A DNA stretch of 7,433 bases from JBDIBB01 sp039812685 (lineage in GTDB: Bacteria > Acidobacteriota > Vicinamibacteria > Vicinamibacterales > JAFNAJ01). The translations under genes and the position numbers were made by a program. Positions 1 through 6,644 of the stretch are shown here, in pieces. Position 1 is the first letter of the stretch; every line of letters begins with the position of its first letter. The stretch covers positions 1 to 7,433 of the forward strand of contig JBDIBB010000176.1 in NCBI GenBank assembly GCA_039812685.1, in the 5' to 3' direction. The notes under the pieces were generated by a model. The model was not told the origin of the DNA. It saw only the letters and a list, made by a program, of their open reading frames with translations, and ran no database searches.

Positions 1-27
1 CGGGCGGGGCATGCCGGCTGGCGGCGG

Positions 28-504
28 TCACGATCCCGAGGGCAGCTCGCGCAGCAACCGCAGCAGGCCCGATCGCGGGAGGTAGCCGGCTTCCTGCAGC
101 GTGCGGCCGCCGGCGTCGAGCACGAGAATGGTGGGGATGCTCGACACCTTGAAGCGCTCGGCCGTGCGCGGATCGCGATCGACGTCGATCATCACCGGCA
201 CCACGCGCGCGTCAACCAGCCGGCCCACCTCGGCGTCGGGCCACACGTCGTGCTGCATCGCCACGCAGGGCGGGCACCACGAGGCGCTGAAGTCGACGAG
301 CACCGGCACACCGCGGGCGCCGGCCTCGGCCAGCGCCGCGTCGAGGTCGGTGCGCCACTGGAAGGCCGCGGCGGGCGGCGGGCCAGCCGCCCGGCGGTAG
401 ACGAGCCCCTTGATCATCGGCCATTGCAGGTAGAGCACGGCGAGGATCAACGCCGCCCAGAGCCAGGGCTCCTTCGACCGGCGGGGACGCGGGGCATCGC
501 TCAT
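28..504 (-). CDS. Membrane-anchored thioredoxin-fold protein
   Basis: The protein has 158 residues from the chosen ATG. A basic N-terminus (R6, R8, R9, K11) is followed by a hydrophobic segment at about residues 14-30, read as a signal anchor that would place the C-terminal domain outside the cytoplasm. The rest is a thioredoxin fold with the redox site W76-C77-P78-P79-C80 and the expected cis-proline at S122-I123-P124. The family exchanges thiols and disulfides with envelope proteins. The CPPC dipeptide and single anchor resemble thioredoxin-like reductants of cytochrome c maturation or DsbD-type partners, but the substrate cannot be told from sequence. An in-frame ATG at 534 would add 10 residues; I prefer 504 because a short purine-rich stretch (ACAGG) precedes it and nothing SD-like precedes 534. 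A weak -10-like TGTAAC (537-542, minus) would put the transcript start near 530, also favouring 504. It is divergent from purL across 62 bases. The fold is certain, the physiological role open. Confidence 0.87.
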   Translation of the reverse strand: MSDAPRPRRSKEPWLWAALILAVLYLQWPMIKGLVYRRAAGPPPAAAFQWRTDLDAALAEAGARGVPVLVDFSASWCPPCVAMQHDVWPDAEVGRLVDARVVPVMIDVDRDPRTAERFKVSSIPTILVLDAGGRTLQEAGYLPRSGLLRLLRELPSGS

Positions 505-551
505 CAACCTGTAAGAGACGCCGCGCGCGGGCATCGGTTACACCCGCGCGT

Positions 552-557
552 TAGAAT
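552..557 (+). promoter_or_regulatory. TAGAAT -10 box of purL, start codon nearly leaderless
   Basis: TAGAAT matches the sigma-70 -10 consensus at five of six positions. Only nine bases separate it from the purL ATG at 567. The usual spacing from a -10 box puts transcription start near 564, three bases before the ATG. No Shine-Dalgarno precedes the ATG, and I see no -35 hexamer at 16-18 bp. The same box in the same position occurs before the serine hydrolase gene (6566-6571, minus). The assignment is inferred from sequence and position only. Confidence 0.5.
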
Positions 558-566
558 GCCCGCGGC

Positions 567-3500
567 ATGACCGTTCTTCACCTGCCGGGCGGCCCGGCCC
601 TTTCCGGCTTCCGCCTCGACAAGCTCAACCAGCGAATCCGCGACGCCGTCGGCGGTCCGGCCGTGCTGGCCGCCGACCACTGGCATTTCGTCGAGACGGA
701 CCGGCCGCTCGCCGATGACGAACACCGGCGGCTGGAGGAGGTGCTCGCCCACCGGGGGCCGGTCGCGGCCCCGGCCAGTCGTGTCCGCACCGGCGCCACG
801 CTGCTCGTGACGCCACGGCCCGGCACCGTCTCCCCCTGGTCGTCGAAGGCCACCGACATCGTGCGCCAGTGCGGACTCGAGGCCGTGCGGCGCGTGGAGC
901 GGGGCACGCTCTTCCACCTGGCGACGGGCGGCGACCTCCGGCGCGTCGCGCCGCTGCTGCACGACCGGATGACGGAAGCCGTGCTCGACGGGCTGGACGA
1001 GGCCGACACGCTGTTCCGGCGCGTCACCCCGCGCTGGCTGACGGCTGTCGACGTGATCGGGCGCGGCCGCGAGGCGATCCTCGAGGCCAACGGCGCGCTC
1101 GGCCTCGCGCTCACCGACGAGGAGGTCGACTACCTCGTCACCAGCTTCCTCGCCGCGGGCCGCAACCCGACCGATGTCGAGTTGACGATGTTCGCGCAGG
1201 CGAACTCGGAGCACTGCCGTCACAAGATCTTCAATGCCGCGTGGGAAGTCGACGGCGAGCCGCAGGATCTCTCGCTGTTCGGCATGGTGCGCACGACGCA
1301 CGCCCGCCACCCGCAGGGCACCATCGTCGCCTACGCCGACAACGCGGCGGTGATGGAGGGCGGCCTCGCGCGGCGGTTCTTCGCCTCGCCGCTCACCGGC
1401 CGCTACGGCACGCACGCCGAGATCACGCACACCGTGATGAAGGTGGAGACGCACAACCACCCGACCGCGGTTTCGCCGTTCGCCGGCGCGGCCACCGGGG
1501 CGGGCGGCGAGATCCGCGACGAGGGCGCCACCGGCCGCGGGGCGAAGCCGAAGGCGGGCCTGTGCGGGTTCTCGGTGTCGCACCTGCGCATTCCGGGCTG
1601 CGAGCGGCCGTGGGAGGGCCCCGAGCAGCGGCCCGATCGGGTCGCATCGCCGCTGGCGATCATGATCGAGGGGCCGCTGGGCGCGGCCTCGTTCAACAAC
1701 GAGTTCGGCCGGCCGAACCTCGCGGGCTATTTCCGCACCTACGAGCAGGTGGTGGCCGGCACGCGTCGCGGGTACCACAAGCCGATCATGCTCGCCGGCG
1801 GCGTGGGGAACATCCGCGCGGCGCACACCGCGAAGGCCGGCGTGCCACCCGGCGCCCTGCTGATCCACCTCGGCGGGCCAGGGATGCTGATCGGGATGGG
1901 CGGCGGCGCGGCATCGTCGATGGCGAGCGGGGTGAATGCCGCCGATCTCGACTTCGATTCGGTGCAGCGCGGCAACGCCGAGATGCAGTGCCGGGCCCAG
2001 CAGGTGATCGATGGCTGCTGGGCGCTGGGCGATCGCAACCCGATCCTCTCGATTCACGACGTCGGCGCCGGCGGCCTGTCCAACGCCCTGCCTGAGCTGG
2101 TGCACGCCGCCGGCCGCGGCGCCCGCATCGACCTGCGCGCGGCGCCCAGCGAGGAACCGGGGATGGCGCCGCGCGAGGTGTGGTCCAACGAGGCCCAGGA
2201 GCGCTACGTCCTCGCGATCGCCCCCGGTCGGTTCGCCGAGTTCGAGGCGCTCTGCCAGCGGGAGCGCTGCCCGCTGGCCGTGGTGGGGGAGGTCACCGCC
2301 GACGAACGGATCGAGGTCCGCGACCCGCTCTTCGGCAACGTGCCGGTCGACATGGAGCTCGCGGTGCTGTTCGGCCGGCCTCCCCGGATGCTGCGGCGCG
2401 TGGCCCGGAGAAGGCCGGCGTGTCGGCCGCTGCACTTCCACGGCGTCTCGCTCGCCGACATGATCGGCCGTGTCCTGCGCGCCCCGACCGTGGCCGACAA
2501 GACGTTCCTGGTGACCATCGGCGACCGCTCGGTCGGTGGCCTCTGCGCCCGCGATCAATGCGCCGGCCCGTGGCAGGTGCCGGTCTCCGACTGCGCCGCG
2601 ACGCTGCTGGACTTCGACGGCTGTCGCGGAGAGGCCTTCGCCGTTGGCGAAAGGGCGCCGCTGGCCGCGATCGACGCGCCGGCCTCCGGGCGCATGGCCG
2701 TGGCCGAAGCGCTCACCAACCTCGCGGCCGCGCCCATCGTCTCGCTCGACCGCGTGAAGCTCTCGGCCAACTGGATGGCGTCCGCGGGGTCGCCTGGCGA
2801 GGACGCGGCGCTGTTCGACACCGTGCGCGCCGTCGCGCTCGACCTGTGCCCGGCGCTCGGCGTCAGCATCCCCGTCGGCAAGGACTCGATGTCGATGCGC
2901 ACGGCGTGGACCGAGGGCGGCGTACGGCGCGAAGTCGTCAGCCCCGTCTCGCTGGTCGTGTCGGCCTTCGCGCCGTGCGGGGACGTGCGCGGCGTCTGGA
3001 CGCCCGACCTGCGTCGCGATGCGGGCGACACGCTGCTCGTCCTGATCGATCTCGCCGACGGCAGGACGCGGCTGGGCGCGTCGATTCTCGCGCAGGTGTT
3101 CGATCAGACCGGCGACGAGACGCCCGACCTCGACGACCCGTCACGGCTGCGCGCCCTGTTTGCCGCCCTCGCGGACCTGCGATCGGCCGGACTCGTGCTC
3201 GCCTATCACGACAGGTCAGACGGGGGATGCCTCGTCACGCTGCTCGAGATGGCCTTCGCGGGGCGCACGGGGCTGACAGTGGATCTCGACGCCCTGCCCG
3301 GGGCCGCGGGTGATGCGGCGGCGGCGCTCTTCTGCGAGGAGCCGGGCGCCGTCATCCAGGTCGCCGCCGCGCGCCTGGAGGAGGCGACCGGGATCCTCCG
3401 CCGCCATCGGCTCGACGCGCGCGTGGTGGCCTGGCCCGAGGCCTCCGATGAGGTGCGGATCGTCTCGGCGGGCCGCACGCTGTTCGCTGATGCCCGGACG

Positions 3501-4439
3501 GCACTGCAGCGCGCGTGGAGCGAGACCACCTGGCAGCTTCAGGCGCTGCGCGACAATCCCGCGTGCGCCCGGGAGGAATACGACCGCATCCTCGACACGG
3601 AGGACCCCGGCCTGCACGCGGCGGTCACCTTCGATCCCGCCGAGGACGTGGCCGCGCCGTTCATCGCGCGCGGCACCCGCCCGGCCGTGGCCATCCTGCG
3701 CGAGCAGGGCGTGAACGGCCACGTCGAGATGGCCGCCGCATTCGATCGTGCCGGCTTCACCGCGATCGACGTGCACATGAGCGACGTCGCCGATGGCCGT
3801 GTGTCGCTGACGACGTTCCGCGGCCTGGCGGCCTGTGGCGGCTTCTCCTACGGCGACGTGCTCGGCGCGGGCGAGGGCTGGGCCAGGTCGATTCTCTTCA
3901 ACGCGCGCGCGCACGACGAGTTCGCGGCCTTCTTCTCCAGGTCCGACACGTTCGCGCTCGGGGTGTGCAACGGGTGCCAGATGATGGCCGCCCTGAAGGA
4001 CCTCGTGCCGGGCGCGGTCGCCTGGCCGAGGTTCGTCAGGAACACCTCGGAGCAGTTCGAGGCACGGCTCGTGATGGTGGAGGTGTTGCCCAGCCCCTCG
4101 ATGCTCTTCGCCGGCATGGAGGGCAGCCGATTGCCCGTGGTGGTGTCGCACGGGGAAGGACGGACGCACTGGGACGACGAGGCGGCGGCCTCGCGGGCGA
4201 TCGCCGTGATGCGCTTCGTCGATGGCCGTGGCGCGCCGGCCGGAGCCTATCCGGCGAACCCCAACGGCTCACCGGGGGGCCTCACGTCGTTCACGACGCC
4301 CGACGGGCGCTTCACGATTCTCATGCCGCATCCCGAGCGCGTGTTCCGGTCGGTGCAGTTGTCGTGGTCGCCGCGCGGGTGGGGTGAGGACAGCCCGTGG
4401 ATGCGGCTGTTCCGCAACGCGCGGACCTGGGTGGGGTGA
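567..4439 (+). CDS. purL: Phosphoribosylformylglycinamidine synthase, large single-chain type
   Basis: FGAM synthetase converts FGAR, glutamine and ATP to FGAM, the fourth step of de novo purine synthesis, in the cytoplasm. The 1290 residues match the single-chain form (E. coli PurL is about 1295) rather than the split PurS/PurL/PurQ complex. In order, there is a PurS-like N-terminal region. It is followed by NSEHCRHK (213-220), whose His216 falls at the position known from Salmonella PurL, and KVETHNHPTA (292-301) running into the GGEIRDEGATGRG loop. Then come HDVGAGG (from H497) and PVDMEL (593-598). A second AIR-synthetase-like half carries VGKDSMSM (K772). A class I glutaminase domain spans about 1037-1290, with nucleophile C1134 in GVCNGCQ and H1255 and E1257 in MPHPERV. 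All catalytic residues are intact. There is no Shine-Dalgarno, and a TAGAAT box sits just upstream. It is divergent from the thioredoxin gene and convergent with the RRM gene, so it is probably monocistronic. The function is essentially certain. Confidence 0.98.
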   Translation: MTVLHLPGGPALSGFRLDKLNQRIRDAVGGPAVLAADHWHFVETDRPLADDEHRRLEEVLAHRGPVAAPASRVRTGATLLVTPRPGTVSPWSSKATDIVRQCGLEAVRRVERGTLFHLATGGDLRRVAPLLHDRMTEAVLDGLDEADTLFRRVTPRWLTAVDVIGRGREAILEANGALGLALTDEEVDYLVTSFLAAGRNPTDVELTMFAQANSEHCRHKIFNAAWEVDGEPQDLSLFGMVRTTHARHPQGTIVAYADNAAVMEGGLARRFFASPLTGRYGTHAEITHTVMKVETHNHPTAVSPFAGAATGAGGEIRDEGATGRGAKPKAGLCGFSVSHLRIPGCERPWEGPEQRPDRVASPLAIMIEGPLGAASFNNEFGRPNLAGYFRTYEQVVAGTRRGYHKPIMLAGGVGNIRAAHTAKAGVPPGALLIHLGGPGMLIGMGGGAASSMASGVNAADLDFDSVQRGNAEMQCRAQQVIDGCWALGDRNPILSIHDVGAGGLSNALPELVHAAGRGARIDLRAAPSEEPGMAPREVWSNEAQERYVLAIAPGRFAEFEALCQRERCPLAVVGEVTADERIEVRDPLFGNVPVDMELAVLFGRPPRMLRRVARRRPACRPLHFHGVSLADMIGRVLRAPTVADKTFLVTIGDRSVGGLCARDQCAGPWQVPVSDCAATLLDFDGCRGEAFAVGERAPLAAIDAPASGRMAVAEALTNLAAAPIVSLDRVKLSANWMASAGSPGEDAALFDTVRAVALDLCPALGVSIPVGKDSMSMRTAWTEGGVRREVVSPVSLVVSAFAPCGDVRGVWTPDLRRDAGDTLLVLIDLADGRTRLGASILAQVFDQTGDETPDLDDPSRLRALFAALADLRSAGLVLAYHDRSDGGCLVTLLEMAFAGRTGLTVDLDALPGAAGDAAAALFCEEPGAVIQVAAARLEEATGILRRHRLDARVVAWPEASDEVRIVSAGRTLFADARTALQRAWSETTWQLQALRDNPACAREEYDRILDTEDPGLHAAVTFDPAEDVAAPFIARGTRPAVAILREQGVNGHVEMAAAFDRAGFTAIDVHMSDVADGRVSLTTFRGLAACGGFSYGDVLGAGEGWARSILFNARAHDEFAAFFSRSDTFALGVCNGCQMMAALKDLVPGAVAWPRFVRNTSEQFEARLVMVEVLPSPSMLFAGMEGSRLPVVVSHGEGRTHWDDEAAASRAIAVMRFVDGRGAPAGAYPANPNGSPGGLTSFTTPDGRFTILMPHPERVFRSVQLSWSPRGWGEDSPWMRLFRNARTWVG

Positions 4440-4498
4440 GCCGGGCGCCGGCGATTCGCGCGGTCTGGGACCGGCGGCAGCCGCAGGTGGAAAGCGAA

Positions 4499-4524
4499 AC
4501 GGGCCGGCCCGCAGGCCGGCCCGT
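4499..4524 (-). terminator. Hairpin terminator of the RRM gene, in the convergent gap
   Basis: There is a perfect 11-bp inverted repeat, ACGGGCCGGCC (4499-4509) and GGCCGGCCCGT (4514-4524), with a four-base loop. On the minus strand the stem is followed by GTTTCGCTTTCC, a short interrupted U-rich tract, so it best serves as the rho-independent terminator of the RRM gene, whose stop is at 4551. On the plus strand no U tract follows, though the stem may still help end purL transcripts. The rest of the 4440-4550 gap shows nothing else. Confidence 0.7.
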
Positions 4525-4550
4525 GAGGGTGTTGAGACCGGGGCGGGCTG

Positions 4551-4886
4551 TTACCAGCGCGGCTCGCGCCGGTTGCGGCCGCCGCCGCCACCACCTCCGC
4601 CGCGGTTGCCGCCGAAGCCGCCGCCGCCCGAACGCTCGGGACGCGGACGCGCCTCGTTGACCGTGAGCGTCCGGCTGCCGAACTGGCTCTCGTGGAGCTG
4701 CTCGACGGCCTGGCGCGCGCCCTCGTCGGTGCCCATCTCGACGAACGCGAACCCGCGCGCGCGGCCAGTGGCCTGATCGCGCATCACGTTCACCGACTCC
4801 ACCGAGCCGATCCGACCGAACAACTCCTGGAGATCCTGCTCGCCCGTCTCATACGGGAGATTTCCGACATACAACCTGCGACCCAT
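4551..4886 (-). CDS. Small single-RRM RNA-binding protein with glycine-rich tail
   Basis: The protein has 111 residues and contains one RNA recognition motif. RNP2 is LYVGNL (5-10) and RNP1 is RGFAFVEM (44-51), with the aromatic residues Y6, F46 and F48 that stack on RNA bases. The RRM spans about residues 3-80. The tail is low-complexity and basic: glycine runs at 87-93 and 96-103, then RNRREPRW, like the Gly/Arg tails of cyanobacterial Rbp proteins and plant GRPs. Bacterial members of this family bind single-stranded RNA and several are cold-responsive; targets are unknown here. The ATG at 4886 is fixed by a strong AGGAGT eight bases upstream and because RNP2 begins only four residues in. 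A structured leader of about 200 bases and an extended -10 promoter lie upstream, with a hairpin terminator downstream. It appears to be a single-gene unit convergent with purL. The domain is certain, the cellular role inferred. Confidence 0.96.
   Translation of the reverse strand: MGRRLYVGNLPYETGEQDLQELFGRIGSVESVNVMRDQATGRARGFAFVEMGTDEGARQAVEQLHESQFGSRTLTVNEARPRPERSGGGGFGGNRGGGGGGGGRNRREPRW
4578..4628 (-). repeat. Low-complexity glycine-codon tract in the RRM gene
   Basis: This stretch encodes residues 87-103, almost all glycine, by runs of GGN codons (seen as ccg/cca triplets on the plus strand). Such tracts are prone to length change by slippage and vary in length among relatives of this family. 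The reading frame is intact through it. Confidence 0.75.
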
Positions 4887-5088
4887 GTGACTTCACTCCT
4901 GCTCTCGATCATCCTCGATCGAGTGGCCGGCACGTGCCGGCCGTGTTGTTGATGGTCGCCGGCGTTCCAGTTCCGGAACGCACCCAAGCTGGCGACCCTG
5001 CTGACACTGACGTCGAGAGGCTGCGAGTGAAGATACTCGAACGATCCTGACGTGGGAGCACGCGACACGCGTGCGTCAATCAGCGGAA
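4887..5088 (-). promoter_or_regulatory. Long structured 5' leader of the RRM gene
   Basis: No gene is found between 4887 and 5185. From the predicted start near 5088, the leader holds several inverted repeats in order. First is GCACGCG/CGCGTGC (5058-5064/5068-5074), extended by TGACG/CGTCA (5048-5052/5074-5078). Next is CGAGT/ACTCG (5024-5028/5035-5039). Then GGTCGCC/GGCGACC (4954-4960/4991-4997) encloses CGTTCC/GGAACG (4963-4968/4975-4980). A perfect 18-base palindrome lies at 4925-4942. Near the gene, CTCTCGA (4902-4908) can pair with TCGAGAG (5013-5019), while the overlapping CTCGATC (4904-4910) can instead pair with GATCGAG (4917-4923). The two are mutually exclusive and lie directly beside the AGGAGT site. 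No U tract follows any stem, so translational or mRNA-stability control is likelier than attenuation. It matches no riboswitch class that I recognise. Confidence 0.5.
4895..4900 (-). promoter_or_regulatory. Strong Shine-Dalgarno of the RRM gene
   Basis: AGGAGT on the minus strand lies eight bases before the ATG at 4886, which is ideal spacing and fixes the start. It is the only strong ribosome binding site among the genes in this window. The alternative leader helices end one to three bases upstream of it. Confidence 0.85.
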
Positions 5089-5094
5089 GGCTGG

Positions 5095-5103
5095 AGTATA
5101 GCA
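5095..5103 (-). promoter_or_regulatory. Extended -10 promoter of the RRM gene
   Basis: On the minus strand TGC followed by TATACT forms an extended -10 element (TGnTATAAT type); the hexamer matches consensus at five of six positions. No -35 is seen at 16-18 bp, which is tolerated with an extended -10. Start of transcription would be near 5088, giving a leader of about 200 bases before the RRM start codon. Confidence 0.55.
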
Positions 5104-5151
5104 CAGCCGTGGCCGGATCGCGCCAGCCAGGCAGGGGCGGCTCTGAGCCGG

Positions 5152-5198
5152 CCGTCGGCCCGCGGCCCGGCAGTGGCCGCCGCGGCTATCGCCGACGG
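5152..5198 (-). terminator. GC-rich nested hairpin over the serine hydrolase stop codon
   Basis: CCGTCGGC (5152-5159) and GCCGACGG (5191-5198) are perfect inverted complements enclosing a second pair, CCGCGG at 5160-5165 and 5180-5185. The TAG stop of the serine hydrolase (5186-5188) falls inside the structure. No U tract follows on the minus strand, so it would be a weak intrinsic terminator or a 3'-end stabilising stem. In such GC-rich sequence a chance hairpin is possible. Confidence 0.3.
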
Positions 5199-6559
5199 GG
5201 CGCCGCGGCCGGCACCAACCCCGGATCCCCGGGCCCGACGATCGCCTGGTAGACCAGGCTCCGGAACTTCTCGTTCAGGTCGAGGTCGCCGGCGGGGATC
5301 AGTTGCGTCATGAACATGGCCACCAGGCCGTCGGCCGGGTCGACGAAGAAGCGGGGATAGTAGGCGCTGCCCCAGGAGAACTCGCCGGCGGCGCCGAGGC
5401 GGCCGGCGCGACCGATGTGCTCCACGACCTCGAACCCGAGGCCGAAACCGAGTTGTCCGCCGCGATAGAGGTCGCCCACCTGGTTCGAGGTCATCGCCGC
5501 AATCGAGGCGGGGCTCAGCACGCGGACGCCGTCGAGGTCCCCACCGTTGAGCAGCATCTGCAGGAACCGCGCGTAATCGGTGATCGTCGAGACCAGCCCG
5601 GCCCCGCCGGCGAAACACTTCCGCGGGCCGGTGACGTAGGCGCCCTGGCCGGTGCTGCCCATGCCCTCGTCTCCGGTCTCCGGGGCGCGGGTGAGGGCGC
5701 CGTCCCGGGAGAGGCCGTAGACGGTGGCCAGGCGCGACGCCTTCTCGCCCGGAACGAAGAACGAGGTGTCGCGCATGCGCAGCGGATCGAGGATGCGCTG
5801 CCGCAGGGCCACGTCCAGCGGCTGGCCGGCGGCCACCTCGATGACCCGTCCGAGGATGTCGGTGCCGAACCCGTACACGAACTGCTCGCCGGGCTGCGCG
5901 GCAAACGGCATGGTGGCCAGCCGGTCCACGAACTGTCCGATCGTCTCGTCGTGGTCGGCGCAATACCACCCGAGGAGGTTCGCGGCCTTGTAGTCGGCCT
6001 CGAGAGCGCCGGAGCCGTAAGAAATGCCCGCGGTGTGCGTCATGAGGTCGCGCACGGTGATCGGCCGTTTCGCGGGGACGCGGCCCAGCCGCGTGCCGGG
6101 CGGAGCGGTTGGCGCGGGCGCGACCACCACGTCGGTCTTCGCGAACGCGGGGATGTACTTCGACACGGGATCGCCCAGCAGCAGCGCTCCCTCCTCGACG
6201 AGGGTCATCGCGGCCGCGACCGTGATGGCCTTGCTCATCGACGCGAGGCGGAACAGGCTGTCGGTGGCCATCGGCACGTCGCGCTCGATGTCCTGTCTGC
6301 CGTAGGCCTTGAGGTGAACGATGCGGCCGTGGCGCATCACGAGGGCGACGGCGCCGGCGATCCTGCGATTGGCGACGTGCGCCTCCATCACCGTGTCGAT
6401 CCGGGCGAGCCGCTCGGCCGACATGCCGTTCGCATCCGCCGCCGCGATGCGCGACGGGACGGCAGGACGCGGGGCCTGCGCGAGTGCCGGGGGCAGCGGC
6501 AGCGCGACGAGCGTGAACGCAAGCAGCCAGGCGCCAGGTCGACGGGGGTGGAGCAGCAT
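5186..6559 (-). CDS. Secreted serine hydrolase, beta-lactamase/CubicO fold
   Basis: The protein has 457 residues. A signal peptide starts with R6-R7, has a hydrophobic core at about 10-27 and a plausible cleavage after A-Q-A (27-29). The penicillin-binding-protein/class C beta-lactamase fold follows. The nucleophile motif S-M-S-K is at 107-110, with S107 and K110 catalytic. The second motif has Y229 as general base in V-Y-G-F-G-T-D-I-L-G. A W396-G397 segment leads into FFVDP, replacing the KTG box as in family VIII esterases. The family includes esterases, D-amino-acid peptidases and lactamases; the substrate cannot be chosen from sequence, and a resistance role should not be assumed. It acts in the periplasm or outside the cell. 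The ATG at 6559 gives a proper signal peptide, lacks a Shine-Dalgarno, and follows a TAGAAT box by six bases. It is divergent from the transporter gene. Confidence 0.93.
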   Translation of the reverse strand: MLLHPRRPGAWLLAFTLVALPLPPALAQAPRPAVPSRIAAADANGMSAERLARIDTVMEAHVANRRIAGAVALVMRHGRIVHLKAYGRQDIERDVPMATDSLFRLASMSKAITVAAAMTLVEEGALLLGDPVSKYIPAFAKTDVVVAPAPTAPPGTRLGRVPAKRPITVRDLMTHTAGISYGSGALEADYKAANLLGWYCADHDETIGQFVDRLATMPFAAQPGEQFVYGFGTDILGRVIEVAAGQPLDVALRQRILDPLRMRDTSFFVPGEKASRLATVYGLSRDGALTRAPETGDEGMGSTGQGAYVTGPRKCFAGGAGLVSTITDYARFLQMLLNGGDLDGVRVLSPASIAAMTSNQVGDLYRGGQLGFGLGFEVVEHIGRAGRLGAAGEFSWGSAYYPRFFVDPADGLVAMFMTQLIPAGDLDLNEKFRSLVYQAIVGPGDPGLVPAAAPRRR

Positions 6560-6565
6560 CCGCGC

Positions 6566-6571
6566 ATTCTA
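6566..6571 (-). promoter_or_regulatory. TAGAAT -10 box of the serine hydrolase, leaderless start
   Basis: On the minus strand GTAGAATGCGCGG runs straight into the ATG at 6559. Counting the usual distance from the box, transcription would start at 6559, the A of the ATG, so the mRNA would be truly leaderless. There is no Shine-Dalgarno and no clear -35. It closely matches the purL upstream sequence. Confidence 0.5.
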
Positions 6572-6579
6572 CAACCCGC

Positions 6580-6602
6580 CGGCCGCGACGGCCCGGCGGC
6601 CG
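6580..6602. repeat. Inverted repeat between divergent genes
   Basis: CGGCCGC (6580-6586) and GCGGCCG (6596-6602) are inverted with a nine-base spacer, in the 85-base gap between the serine hydrolase and the transporter. The position, between two divergent promoters, would suit a regulator operator. The arms are pure G/C, so chance is a real alternative. Confidence 0.25.
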
Positions 6603-6605
6603 ACG

Positions 6606-6634
6606 TTGACCCGCGGGCGGGCCTGCGCCACACT
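6606..6634 (+). promoter_or_regulatory. Probable promoter of the transporter gene
   Basis: TTGACC (6606-6611) is a good -35, and 17 bases later CACACT (6629-6634) is a weak -10 (three of six matches). Start of transcription would be near 6641, four bases before the GTG at 6645, again leaving almost no leader. The exact 17-bp spacing supports it, the weak -10 argues against. Confidence 0.4.
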
Positions 6635-6644
6635 CCCGGGCCGA

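Noticed and set aside
1..27. Possible start of another minus-strand gene (ATG at 10-12) after the thioredoxin stop
   Set aside because: Only four codons are inside the window and no Shine-Dalgarno is clear. It cannot be supported without sequence to the left.
504..2558. Open frame of 684 codons on the minus strand opposite purL
   Set aside because: It lies antisense to an unmistakable PurL with all motifs. Its translation is rich in Arg, His and Ala with no recognisable domain, as expected of a GC-rich shadow frame.
4578..4628. Triplet tract considered as a microsatellite or CRISPR-like repeat
   Set aside because: It is explained by glycine codons in the tail of the RRM protein. There is no spacer-repeat structure.
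4222..4776. Plus-strand open frame bridging the end of purL and the RRM gene
   Set aside because: It starts out of frame inside PurL, runs through the terminator hairpin and is antisense to the RRM gene. Its composition is Arg/Pro-rich noise.
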